A DNA stretch of 64,000 bases from Brasenia schreberi (taxonomy: Eukaryota; Streptophyta; Magnoliopsida; Nymphaeales; Cabombaceae). The translations under genes and the position numbers were made by a program. Shown piece by piece: positions 11,857-21,649 of this stretch; positions within the stretch are counted from its first letter, which is position 1, and each line of letters begins with the position of its first letter. Location of the stretch: NCBI GenBank assembly GCA_036023115.1, contig JAYKKT010000086.1, positions 11,857,501 through 11,921,500 on the forward strand, read 5' to 3'. The notes beneath the pieces were generated by a model that was not told the DNA's origin, did not search any database, and saw nothing but the letters and a program-made list of their open reading frames with translations.

Positions 11857-11929
11857 ACAAAGAAAACTTCATGAATCAGACTTTAATCAGATAGGTCTAA
11901 GACATGGGTTTTGGTTTTAAAGGTTCTAC

Positions 11930-13815
11930 AGGGCACCCTTGACCTAGATGGTCTTAGGTGGCAGCTCTGGGGGTATGGGTGGGCTGTAGCCCAGTCCATA
12001 TCGTTCCCTATTGGCTTGAGGTAGGACAGGTTCTAGCCTACCTTGGTTTCGGGTTCCCAGGCCCGCGTAGGGTTTATATCCCATATTCAGAATCATGTTC
12101 CAAGACTTTTGCTTTTCGAAAAGTTTTGGTATAAATCATGGTCTTGGAACATGGAATCATCCATGTCGGGGATATATACCCTTTTGGATATCGGAAGTTT
12201 GTATTCAGGGGTGATGGAAGACTTGGGCTTCCATACAAACCTAGTTTGGGAGACATGTCTCTTAAAGAAAACCATGCTTGGTTCTTTAAGAGGCTTTGGA
12301 TGTTTCGGGATGGTGGAAGATTTGGGCTTCCACACATCCCAGGTTTGGGAGATGTGTCTTTCGAGGGAAACCAGACTTGGTCCTTCGAAAGACTTTGGAT
12401 TTTTCACTATGGTGGAAAACTCTTGTTTCCATACAACCTGGGTTTTGGAGACATAAAGGGAAGCCAAGCTAGCTCCCTTGAAGGGTTTTGGATGTTTCAG
12501 GACGAGGGAAGACTTGGGCTTCCACACAACCTGAGTTTGGGAGATTTTGTTTTCAAGGGAAACCATGCTTGGTCCCTTGAGACACTTTGGAATTTTCAGG
12601 ATGGTGGAAAACTCAGGTTTCCACACAACCTGGGTTTGGGAAACATACCTTTCAAGGGAAGCCAAGCTTGGTCCCTCGAAGGATTCTGAATATTTCAGGG
12701 TTTTGGAAAACTTATGGTTCCAGATAACCCCATTTTGGAAAATTTTGTCCTCAAGGGAAGCCGTGCTTGGTCCCTTGAGAGGCTTTGGACTTTCCAGGTT
12801 TATGGAAGACTTATACTTCCATACAACCTGTTTTTGGGAGAAATTTGCTTCAAGGGAAGCCCAAATGGCTCCCTCAAAGTTTTCGACCTGCTCCCTAGGT
12901 GTAACTCGTGGTGCCCCTGGGGATGGATTTTTTGTTTCGAAGCCATAGCCTTGGTTCTAGGGCACAAGACTAGGCTCGAAGAAGTGGGTTTTTCTATGGT
13001 AGGGTTATGAGATCCTAAGATGTCGATGCATGCATTAGGGGTCTCCATGTCTACCATTTTTTGAACTTGTTTTTGTTTTTGAAATTCTCTTGGACGATGC
13101 ACGACAGTTGGCGCACCTTGAAAATCCTCAAATTTTGGCACAATTTATGGGTTTGTGTGTGCACGGGGGTTATCCAATGCATCTGATGACCCTATATGAA
13201 GAAGAGAGTTTTGAGAAGGATGGGTTTCAGGCATACCTCCTTGTGGCTTGTCTATATTTTCAGGGTGAGAGTAGGCCGATTTCTCGGGTAACTCTGTTTT
13301 GAGCCCCCGGGGTTTTACGAGGCGTTTCCTTTCGAAACCTTCCTGTTTTTCACTCTCGTTTCTTTGTAGGGTGTGGGTTTCATGCCCCACAGTGTGTGTG
13401 TGCCTAGACTTAGGACTTTCACTTGTATTTTTCAAAATTTCAATGTTTGATTTTTCAATTTTTTTGTCTTTTTGAAAGTTTTCAAGATTTTTTTGATTTT
13501 TTGAAACAGAACAGTCTGTTTTCAAATTTCCCTTGGATTTTGAAAAGCTTGAAGATGTAGGAGTGGATGACTCGTCCCTTTTCCAGATTTGTCTCTAATC
13601 TCCAATCCTTCGTTGAGTTTGAGATCGGTTTTCAATTCACGATCCTTATATGCCCTAGAAGAGCTGCTATGTGTTCGATGGGCTTTAAGCTCCTTGCTTA
13701 AAGCATCCATCTTTTGAAATATTTTTGAAATGTCATCGAGCTCTTTTTGGGCTTTATCTGTTTTGAAAGCCTCTTTCAGTTTACTCAACGAGGATTTTTG
13801 TAGCTTTTTATCCAT
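11930..13815 (-). pseudogene. RE2 Gag-like / 33-residue repeat / G-patch-like ORF (broken)
   Basis: The start ATG is at 13815. In order: a charged, coiled-coil-prone N-terminus (LSKLKEAFKTDKAQKELDD, KMDALSKELKAHR) resembling the RE5 Gag N-terminus; a low-complexity linker (ILGSHNPTIEKP, weakly like RE5 LLGAKSPITF); seven 33-residue repeats with core VVWKPKSS (12890-12205); PDMDDSMFQDHDLYQNFSK; and a G-patch-like segment (MGYKPY..LG). The RE5 Gag core, C-H-H-C knuckle and protease are absent. Several frameshifts split the reading. Its role is unknown; an RNA- or particle-binding role for the repeats would be a guess. Confidence 0.7.
12205..12890 (-). repeat. 99-bp coding tandem repeat of RE2 (seven units)
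   Basis: The marker ggaag/ggaaa recurs at 12216, 12315, 12414, 12507, 12606, 12705 and 12804, so spacing is 99 bp with one of 93. All spacings are multiples of three, so a single minus-strand frame reads a 33-residue unit of the form GPS-x-x-SLE-x-x-x-SQT-x-VVWKPKSS. Units have diverged (KPEFS, KQEFS variants). Confidence 0.93.
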
Positions 13816-13919
13816 TTTTATGCAATTCTCCTAAGTATGAACGATTTTTGAAAAAAAACACTCTTTTTCTCGAAAATTTTGAGTATAACTTGTTTGTTTG
13901 AAGTCTACTTAAGTCCCGG

Positions 13920-13937
13920 GTCCCACCGGGCGTGCCA
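13920..13937 (-). other. RE2 primer-binding site
   Basis: On the minus strand TGGCACGCCCGGTGGGAC lies four bases inside the 5' LTR. The same 18 bases occur in RE4 and RE5. It begins TGG, as a tRNA-CCA complement should, but I cannot match it to a particular tRNA. Confidence 0.85.
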
Positions 13938-14702
13938 ATTCTGTAGACACCAAAAATTCTCACTTCTGGTTCTTAGGCTTGAAGTGAACCTTTTCGCAAT
14001 CTACTTCGCTTTATGGGCGCGCCAGCTAGTTTACTTTAACTAGCAAAGTATGTTTTGAAATAGTCTGACTTTTTAAAGGCGATTGTAGGCAAGCGGGATT
14101 TTTACGTCCCAGACCTTCTTGCACCGATGCGCAAGGGTCAGTCTATACGCTTAGAGACTTTGCTTCGAAACAAGTTTAACTCAAAATATATTTTGAAATG
14201 AAGAAGTGTTTTAAAACCTTTTGAAAACCATGCACTTGGGCGATTTTTCTTTTTACAAGGTTTAGACGACCCTAAGTCTTTCAATTTAATCTACTTAGGC
14301 ACGATGTGCGTGCATCAAAATAACCTAAGTCTTGGCGTGTTTGCATGATTGATTCGGGATTTGCTTTGATGCAGGTATGTAGTCTAGCTCGAGTATGGCG
14401 AGTATGCAATGCAACTCACACAGCTCCAAGGGAAAACTCGAAATTGAAAGACAATGCTTAAGGAAAATGACTTAATGTAAATTGCAAAAGGGAAATTGCA
14501 AAAGGGAAATATGGCTATATCTTAAGAGCGGAAAGGCTCAATTGTGCAAGTGTGTGTCGTTTATATATGGAAAGACTACATACACAACTGAACCTTAAAA
14601 CCCAAATCATAAAAGACATAGCCGAAGGGAAATACTTATAATATATATGGGCCCGAAGGTCGCCAACGTGTGCGTGGGTGTTGTGTGTATATGGAAAGAC
14701 AA

Positions 14703-15050
14703 TATAGTGAGTAGACTACATTCTTATATGATTTGCGAGATGGGGATTACCATTTTCCCCATCGATTCACTATTATCAATATCAAGCTCTAAGGTAAGCT
14801 AGTAACAATTATTGAACCTTCAAATATTGACTTGAATCACCATTCTTCGATAGATTCAATAAGAAGCTATTGCAATTGCATGGAACCTCTTAATATCGAC
14901 GATTGAACATAGATAGGTTAGTATTACTTCGAACAAGCCGCCATGGTGAAATCGGTAGACACGCTGCTCTTAGGAAGCAGTGCTAGAGCATCTCGGTTCG
15001 AGTCCGAGTGGCGGCATCCTCTAAAACTAAAAAGGACACAACGGGTCCTT
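14703..15050 (+). other. Nuclear insert of plastid DNA (NUPT) carrying trnL-UAG
   Basis: These 348 bp have no counterpart in RE2's other LTR, which reads gacaactcacacgacttg (about 2772). Here gacaa is followed by plastid-like spacer, trnL-UAG and further spacer, after which gacttgtaatg resumes. Seven LTR bases (ctcacac) are missing at the join and there is no target duplication, as expected for end-joining repair. AT-rich spacer lies on both sides of the tRNA. In plastid genomes trnL-UAG lies between rpl32 and ccsA; I did not identify either gene here. Confidence 0.9.
14937..15016 (+). tRNA. trnL-UAG: tRNA-Leu (UAG), plastid type, inside the NUPT
   Basis: An 80-nt cloverleaf. The 7-bp acceptor stem gccgcca/tggcggc pairs perfectly, the anticodon stem ctgct/agcag encloses loop CTTAGGA with anticodon TAG at 14971-14973, there is a variable arm, and the T arm is ctcgg-ttcgagt-ccgag. 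Length and sequence closely match plastid trnL-UAG as I know it. CCA is not encoded. It is transferred DNA within a retrotransposon LTR, so nuclear activity is doubtful although the fold is intact. Confidence 0.95.
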
Positions 15051-15775
15051 GACTTGTAATGTAAACCCAAATATAATTGCAATATGGCCTTTACTAAGGT
15101 CTTGGGAGTAAGAGCGAAAGCTCAATGTGTGTGAGTGTGGAATTTAAAGACCACGCACACAACTTGAATTAAAACCCAAATGAAATTACAATATGGCCCT
15201 TACTAGGGTCTTGGGAATAAGACGAAAGCTCAATGTGTGTGAGTGTGGAAATTGAAAGACCACACACACAACTTGAATTAAAACACCCAAGCAGCTTAAT
15301 ACATATAGGTATAACTATATCTTAAGGGCTGGTTAGGCCTGTGTGTGTATCAAAATTGTGTGCAGCTAAGAGCAGAATGGCTCAAGTGCACGTGTGTGTT
15401 GGTGTGCCAAACCACATTATTACAAGCGGGGGGAGACAATGCTCCATTATTACAACCCCGTATCAAATTCAATTGAACATAAGCAAGTTCATATAATAGA
15501 CCAAGTTAAGGCACTTACATGTAACCGGTCCATCTTCAACTTGCTGGAATTTGGCCTCGTGAGTCGCCTTGGGCAGCCAAGAGGAGCTCCTTAGGTGGTA
15601 TGTTGGCGGCAGGTAGGGATGCTAGCCGTGTGGGATGTTGATGTTGGATGGGTGATGGAATGACTAGGTGCGGCAGGTTAGGGGTGCTGACTGGGCTGGG
15701 AAGTGGGAGCTAAGGGAAGGTAGGTTAGGTGCTGGGAGTTGGCCGAATGGGTGAAGAAGAGGCGGCAGGTGGTAG

Positions 15776-16301
15776 CAGGTTATATTCGGTTGGGGGAGAT
15801 GGGAGGTGGATGATGGTGGAGGTGCAACCGGGTGATGGAATGGCAGGTGGATGGGTGGAGATGTTGGGGCAGTCGGGTGATGGAGTGGCAGGTGTTGTGG
15901 GGTGGTGAGAGAAGGTGGAGGTGCTGGTGGAGTCGGCCTAGGGGATGAGGTGGAGGAGAAGGAGGGGAGAGTGAGAGGTGGAACTTACCTAGGGGAAGCC
16001 ATGGAGGGGAGCTGGCCGAATGGGTGAAGAAGAGGTGGCAGGTTATGTTCGGCTGGGGGAGATGGGAGGTGGATGATGGTGGAGGTGCAGCCGGGTGATG
16101 GAAGGGCAGGTGGATGGGTGGAGATGTTGGGGCAATCGGGTGATGGTGTGGCAGGTGTTGTGGGGTGGTGAGAGAAGGTGGAGGTGCTAGTGGAGTCGGC
16201 CTAGGGGATGAGGTGGAGGAGAAGGAGGGGAGAGTGAGAGGTGGGACTTACCTAGGGGAAGCCATGGAGGGGAGCTGGCCGAATGGGTGAAGAAGAGGCG
16301 A
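15776..16301. repeat. 263-bp tandem duplication in RE2 right LTR
   Basis: The phrase caggttatattcgg at 15776 recurs as caggttatgttcgg at 16039, and the following ~260 bp repeat with few changes. The left LTR has a single copy, so the duplication arose in this LTR after insertion. Confidence 0.88.
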
Positions 16302-17705
16302 CCGGTGATGCTGGCCGAATCCTCCCTCAAGGGGTTGGCGAAGGTGGAATGGATGAGAGAGGGAGCTTGATAGGTCCGCTTGGGGTATATGGGTGCTGGG
16401 ATTTTTAGGTGGGGGCCGCATGTGAGTGGTTGGCCCAATGGGTGAGATGGTAGGTCGGTTTAGGGGATGAATGGCTGGGAGTTAAAGTAGGTTACATATT
16501 TTAGGTGGGCTGGGATTTAAGGTGGGCTGCAACTAGTTTAGGTTTTAGGGAATGTTGTGGGCTAGGTTAGTGGTTTTGGGGTGGTTTGGTTAAGTGGGCT
16601 GGGTTTGGTTTGGTTAGGGACTTAGTTAGGTTAACTATGGTTGGTTTAGGGCTAGTTGGTTAGGGTCTAGTTGGTTAGGGTCTAATTGGTCTAGCTAGGT
16701 GAGGTGAGCTTGGTGAGGTCGGCTAGGTGAGGTTGGGGCAGTTTTGGGTGGGGACGGCTAGGATTGGGTCAGGTTTAGGGGGGAGTGGCTAGGTGAGGTG
16801 GGCTAGCTCAGGGTTAGGTTTTCGGAACCTCCCCTTGGCGCCGGTCCAAGGACCCAGTTGCAGCCATATCCAAGTTGGTGCAACCCCAGGTTAGGTGTAG
16901 GTGCATACAAGCTCAAACCCACACTCTAGGCTAGACCCACAAGGTTAACCCACCCTTGACCAAAAGTCAAGCCAACCAACTTTCTCACTCATACTTTATC
17001 ACCCATTTTCTCTCTCTACCCAAGCTTTTCACGTGAAATATTTGTGGGCCCCACCTCCATTTATGAGAAGGTGATGTGGGCCCTGGATGTGGATATTGGA
17101 TTTGGATCTTTGGATCCAAATCCAAATGCATGTTGGGTTTGGCTCTGGATATATATGGTCCAGATCTGACCCAAATCTGATTTTCTGACTCCTTCATGGC
17201 GTTTCAAAACGGATGGTTTGTGCGGGGCCTGACTGCATGAGTACTCCGTCTTGCGTTGGGTCTTCGCCAACATTGTCGTCCGCTCTTCTTCTCACCTTCC
17301 GGAGATCATTTTGAACAAATTCTTGATATTAGGGGCTTGGATATCCGAGAATCTATGGATGCTTTAGACATGAGAGTTGATATGTCGGGCTTGAAGTATG
17401 TTTCGGGTCCGGGCTCTCCTTTTCCTTTTTGATCTACTTTTATCAGGCTAGTAGGCTTTCTGGGCTTTTTCACTCCTTTCGATGGCTGCTTTTGATCAGG
17501 TTGTACCTGTTGGACTAAGCTCTTTACAGAATTGGGACATGGCCCCAAATATACTATATTTCATATCAAAATGGGGTTTTATACAAAATTTGGAGTTTTT
17601 ACAACCCCTGTGCTTTCGAAAACTCAAAATCTAGTCTTGAAAAGGGGATTTCCAAACCAGGTATGTTTTCGAAGATTTATGGAAATTCAGGGTGTTTATA
17701 GTAGT

Positions 17706-17847
17706 TTTCCGCCTCTTTGCCTCAAACCACGGGACACTCTAGAAGGGACCGTGGTAGCTCTTTCCCCATCCCTGCGACAAATCCCAAGTGAAGAAAGGTT
17801 CATTTCAAGGAATCCTAAAGTAAAAATAGGATTTGCTTACTTGAATC
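17706..17847 (+). other. RE1 3' noncoding region, second piece (between RE2 and RE3)
   Basis: It continues RE1 from 2018 with tttccgcctctttgcc, matching RE4 59827-59965. It includes the inverted repeat accacgg...ccgtggt (about 17728-17757). The RE2 duplication GTAGT lies to its left (17701-17705). The RE3 duplication GAATC forms its last five bases (17843-17847). Confidence 0.88.
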
Positions 17848-20130
17848 TGTAGACACGCGAAAATTTTCACTCTGGGTTCTTAGGCCTGAAGTGAACCTTT
17901 TTCGTGTCTAAGTCGCTTTAGGGCGTGCCAGCTAGCTTACTCAAACTAGCAAAGTATTTTTGAAATATCTGACTTATGCGGCGACTGTGGACAAGTGGGA
18001 TATTTTCGTTATAAACCTTCTTGAACCGGTGCTCAAGGGTCAGTTTAAACGCTTTAGAAAATATCGATTTTAAACAAGCATGGACTTTTGAACAGAGTAT
18101 GAAAGTATTTGAGCGATTGTATGCCTATTTGCAGATTTTATTTACGTGGGGTTGCACGTATCTAAGTCTTTCGATTTTATCTACTTAGGCGGGATGTATG
18201 TGCATCAAGTGGCCTAAGATTGGCGTGTTTGCATGGGGTATTCGGGGCTTCTTTGGATGCAAGTATGCGCAATATCTTGAGTTTGGTGGATATGCTATGC
18301 AATTCACACAACTTGAATGTAAAACCCGAAATTGAAAGACATAGCTGAAGGGAAATACCCAAATTGAATGCAACTCACACAACTTAAATGTAAATTGCGG
18401 AAGGGAAATTGTGGAAGGGAGATATAGATATAAGAGCGGAAAGGTTCAATGTGTGCGTGTGTGCTGTGTATATATTGAAAGACAACTCACGCAACTTGGA
18501 ATGTAAAACCCCGCTCGACTTAAATGTAAAGTGAGGAATGGGAAATACGTATATATATGAGCCCAAAGGTCGTTAACGTGTGCGTGTGTGTTGTGTATAA
18601 ATATAAGGACAACTCACAAGAATGAAATTTAACAACCCAGAATGTAAAGACGTAAACAGCTGAACCGGGAAAACTCACACAGCTGAAAGTATATAGATAG
18701 GCCTATATCTTAGTGGCTGCTGAGGCCAAAAAGGTGCGTGAGTGCTTGAGCAAGGGCTCGGGTGTTCCTTGGGTGCGAGTGTGGAATTGAAATGACAAAC
18801 TCACATGACTTTTAAAGTAACAACCCGAATGAAATTGCAACTTATAAGGCTCTTACTAGAGTCTTTGGAGTAAGAGCGAAGGCTCAATTGTATACATGGG
18901 TGCTTGGTGTACGAGATAAGAGCTAAGGCTCAAGTACACTTGTGTGTCTCGTGTACGAGATAAGAGCTAAGGCTCAAGTACACTTGTGTGTCTCATGTAC
19001 GAGATAAGAGCTAAGGCTCAAGTGCACGTATGTGTTTCGTGTGTCAAGCAACAATATTACATCTTGGGGGGAGACAACGCTCCGTTAATACAACCCCGTA
19101 TTCGAATTGAATTTAATGTAAAGCAAGTTAATGTAAGAGACCAAGTTTAGACACTTACAAATAGCTAGTCCTTTACTTGCTCGCACTTGGGCTCGTGGTT
19201 CAACTTGGGCAGCCAAGAGGGGTCTCCCTAGGTGGCCTTTAGAGAGGTTGAGTAGGCTTAGGGAAGGCTCATGGACTTAGGGTTTAGGAGAACCTAGGTT
19301 TGGTCAAGAAGGGGTCACGGTCCTAAGTTGTGGCAGACCCTAAGTGGCGGCAGGCCCTAAGGCTAGGGCTGTCTAGGGTCGGTCATGGGTGGAAGATGGC
19401 TGGAACATGGTGCCGCAATTTGATCCAGATCCGATCCAATCCAAACACTATTTGGATCCAATCCAAATCCAAACACTATTTGGATCGACCCAAATCCAAA
19501 CACTATTTGGATCTAATCCAAATCCAAACACTATTTGGATCGACCCAAATCTAAATACTATTTGGATATGGATCTGGATATTTATAGTCAAGATCCAATC
19601 CAAATTTTTTCTGGATGGTCCTTCTTGGCTTTTTGAGGCGGACATTTTGTGCGGGCACTGGCTTCATCAGCAAACCGTCTGGTGCTGGGTTTTCTCCAAC
19701 TTTGTCATCCAGGCTCCATCTCACCTTTTTGGACTCTGTTTCTGCTCAATTTTGCCATTTCTGGCTCAGGTTTATGCTGCTTGGGTGGGTGATCGTGGCA
19801 TCACATTTGATGCTCTGGGCTTGAAGTATGCTCCTGGCTTGGGCTCTCCTTTCGCCTTTTGATCATGCTTTCTATTAGGCTGTGCTGTCTCCTAGGCATC
19901 GAACCTGCTTTTTGGGGTTGCTTTCGATCAGGGTTCACCTGTTCGTCTTGGCTTTTTGGCAAAAATGGGACTTGGCCCATATGTGAGAAAATTGAGTTGA
20001 ATAGGGTTTAAACCAAAATTTTGAGCTTTTACAGCTCCCAGGGTTTCGAAAACTTCAAAATCTGGTTTTGAACTGAATTTTCAATCCAGGTGTTTGTTTT
20101 CGAAATTTGTTTTATTCTGGGGTGTTTACA
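17848..20130 (-). repeat. RE3 3' LTR (left), shortened
   Basis: 2283 bp against about 2.9 kb for the right LTR net of sL-b. The missing part corresponds roughly to 26262-27010 of the right copy. Subrepeats with gagataagagctaaggctcaag occur at about 18910-19030. A donor-like TATTTGTAAGTGTC on the minus strand lies near 19158. Five units of a 27-29 bp inverted repeat lie at 19438-19570. Confidence 0.92.
19438..19570. repeat. 27-29 bp self-complementary tandem repeat in RE3 LTR
   Basis: ccaaacactatttggat recurs at 19442, 19470, 19497, 19526 and (diverged) 19553. Each unit contains tccaaa...tttgga and can fold back on itself. The right LTR has three contiguous units (about 27030-27100) and one diverged unit near 26915. 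Confidence 0.88.
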
Positions 20131-20167
20131 GATGCCCCTCTTTGGCATTATCCAAATTTGGATAATG
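20131..20167 (-). other. RE3 polypurine tract and perfect palindrome
   Basis: Minus-strand ccaaagaggggcatc at 20145-20131 adjoins the 3' LTR. cattatccaaa/tttggataatg at 20146-20167 is a perfect 22-bp palindrome with no loop. Confidence 0.85.
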
Positions 20168-21649
20168 GCAAAGAAGAAACACCCCTTTTTGTGGGTTTTT
20201 TCTCAAAGTTTTGTTGAGAAAGCATTATCCTTGTTTCATAAAACCCTGTTTTAACCACAGGAGGGGATTTTTAGCAAAGGGGACTTTTCCTAGCTATTTC
20301 CCTATATATGATCATGCACGAATGACTCTTTGAATGCTTGCATGAGTGAACAAAATTTTTGTTTTGGGGGTTTTTGAGCTCGAAGAGAGCCTTTTGAGGC
20401 TGACTGCTCCGAGTAGGTTTTTTGAAAATTTCTTTTTCAAAAAGAACTCCTTTTATCTTTTATCGAAAGGACTTCCGATTTTTCATACTTTCCTTTATTC
20501 GGGTTTCAATACCTACTACTAAGTAGAGGTTTTTGGGTAGGAAATCTTGGAAAACATTTCAAAGTTCCATTTCCTACAAAACAAAGCCGGGTTCTCAACC
20601 AAAATGAAATCCAAATAAGTAGATTGTATTCGTACTTTAGGATTTTCATAGTTGAACCTTTTTCCTTGGGGAAAAGCTACGGGGATATGGGAAAGAGATA
20701 CCACGGTTCCTTTTGAAGCGTCCCGTGGTTTTAGGCAAAGAGTCAGAAAATTGCTCTTTCGAGCTTTGGCTTTTCCTTTTCTTTCATAGAGGGTCTCCCT
20801 TTGGGAGTATTTTTTCTTTATTCCCTCTTTTCTTTCAAAAGAGAAGACCTCTTTCGGAGGAGTTTTTGTATTCCCTGTTTATGAAGGGAAGACCTCTTCT
20901 TGGAGGAGTTTTTGTATTCTCCCTTTTTCTTTGTTTCTTTTGGATTTTGTCCCCAATTTTCCTTTTTGGAGAGAAAGTAAAATGGGAGAAGCTTATCCCT
21001 TTGGTTACTCAATTCAATCGAGATCGCCCTATTTCTTAATAGCATCTGCTATTTGAAAATATTTTGATATTTTGAACAAGGCTTAATCTTGTAAGCCAAG
21101 GCCTTTTGAAATGTTGCCCATTTCATTTTTGGAAGACTCTACTTTTTGTAAACTATAAATTCCTCCATTCAGGGTTATACAATCAACCTCGATCCTTCTT
21201 TCAAGAAGTTTCAAAGGAGTTCGATTTTAAAATATTTTCGAAAGAACTTAACAGACCCTTTCGAATATTCGGGCATTTTCGGGGTCTGTTAAACTTCTAC
21301 CCACAATACCAACATGTTTTTCGATTTTTGTTGCCCTTTTTGGAGACATGGGGACATTCCTACTCGGGTTGCCACCCTTTTGGGCTCTTTGGGTGATATG
21401 ATATGTACGTGATGCATGCTATGCACTCCATGTAACTCAATGGAAATACATGCTTTATGCAATGATGAAAACTTGGAATGTATCTCACAAGTCTTGATGG
21501 AGATACATTTTTATGAAATTGGTTCTCTATGGAAGGTGTCTAGGGGATGCATTTTAAAAATGCCCCTAGCTTGATGGAGATGTATGTATGATTCCCATGG
21601 CCACATGGTGGAGGGCCACGGCTTTTCAAAAGAGATTTTTGGATGGACG
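20168..21649 (-). other. RE3 3' noncoding region
   Basis: Parallels RE2 8770-10449. It includes the conserved inverted repeat accacgg...ccgtggt (about 20700-20732), two units of the ggaggagtttttgtattc minisatellite, and gcccctagcttgatgg-type sequence shared with RE2. No integrase-core motif or open gene seen. Confidence 0.7.

Larger units (their letters stand above)
2019..17700 (-). mobile_element. RE2: non-autonomous Tat-like LTR retrotransposon
   Basis: On the minus strand the 5' LTR is on the right (13942-17700) and the 3' LTR on the left (2019-8728). PBS at 13920-13937, PPT at 8729-8743, internal region 5.2 kb against 8.0 kb in RE5. Both LTRs have TGTAAACACC...GTCTACA-type ends; the right one reads TTTATA through a C-to-T change. 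Relative to RE5 it lacks a recognisable Gag core, zinc knuckle, protease and RT core. It keeps a Gag-like N-terminus, a 99-bp repeat ORF, a G-patch-like segment and relics of RNase H and integrase. It carries two later insertions: sL-a in the left LTR and plastid DNA in the right LTR. Element boundaries are certain; non-autonomy is inferred. Confidence 0.92.
13942..17700 (-). repeat. RE2 5' LTR (right), with plastid insertion and internal duplication
   Basis: Starts tgtagacacc and ends ggtgtttata (C-to-T in the terminal TACA). It differs from the left LTR by the plastid insertion 14703-15050, a 263-bp tandem duplication (15776-16301) that doubles the donor CCCCTAG/GTAAGTYC (about 15990 and 16250), and many point changes. 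It preserves the uninterrupted site of sL-a near 15300. Confidence 0.92.

Noticed and set aside
14937..15016. trnL-UAG as a nuclear tRNA gene
   Set aside because: The sequence is plastid type and sits in a 348-bp plastid fragment inside an LTR. The other LTR shows the site without it.
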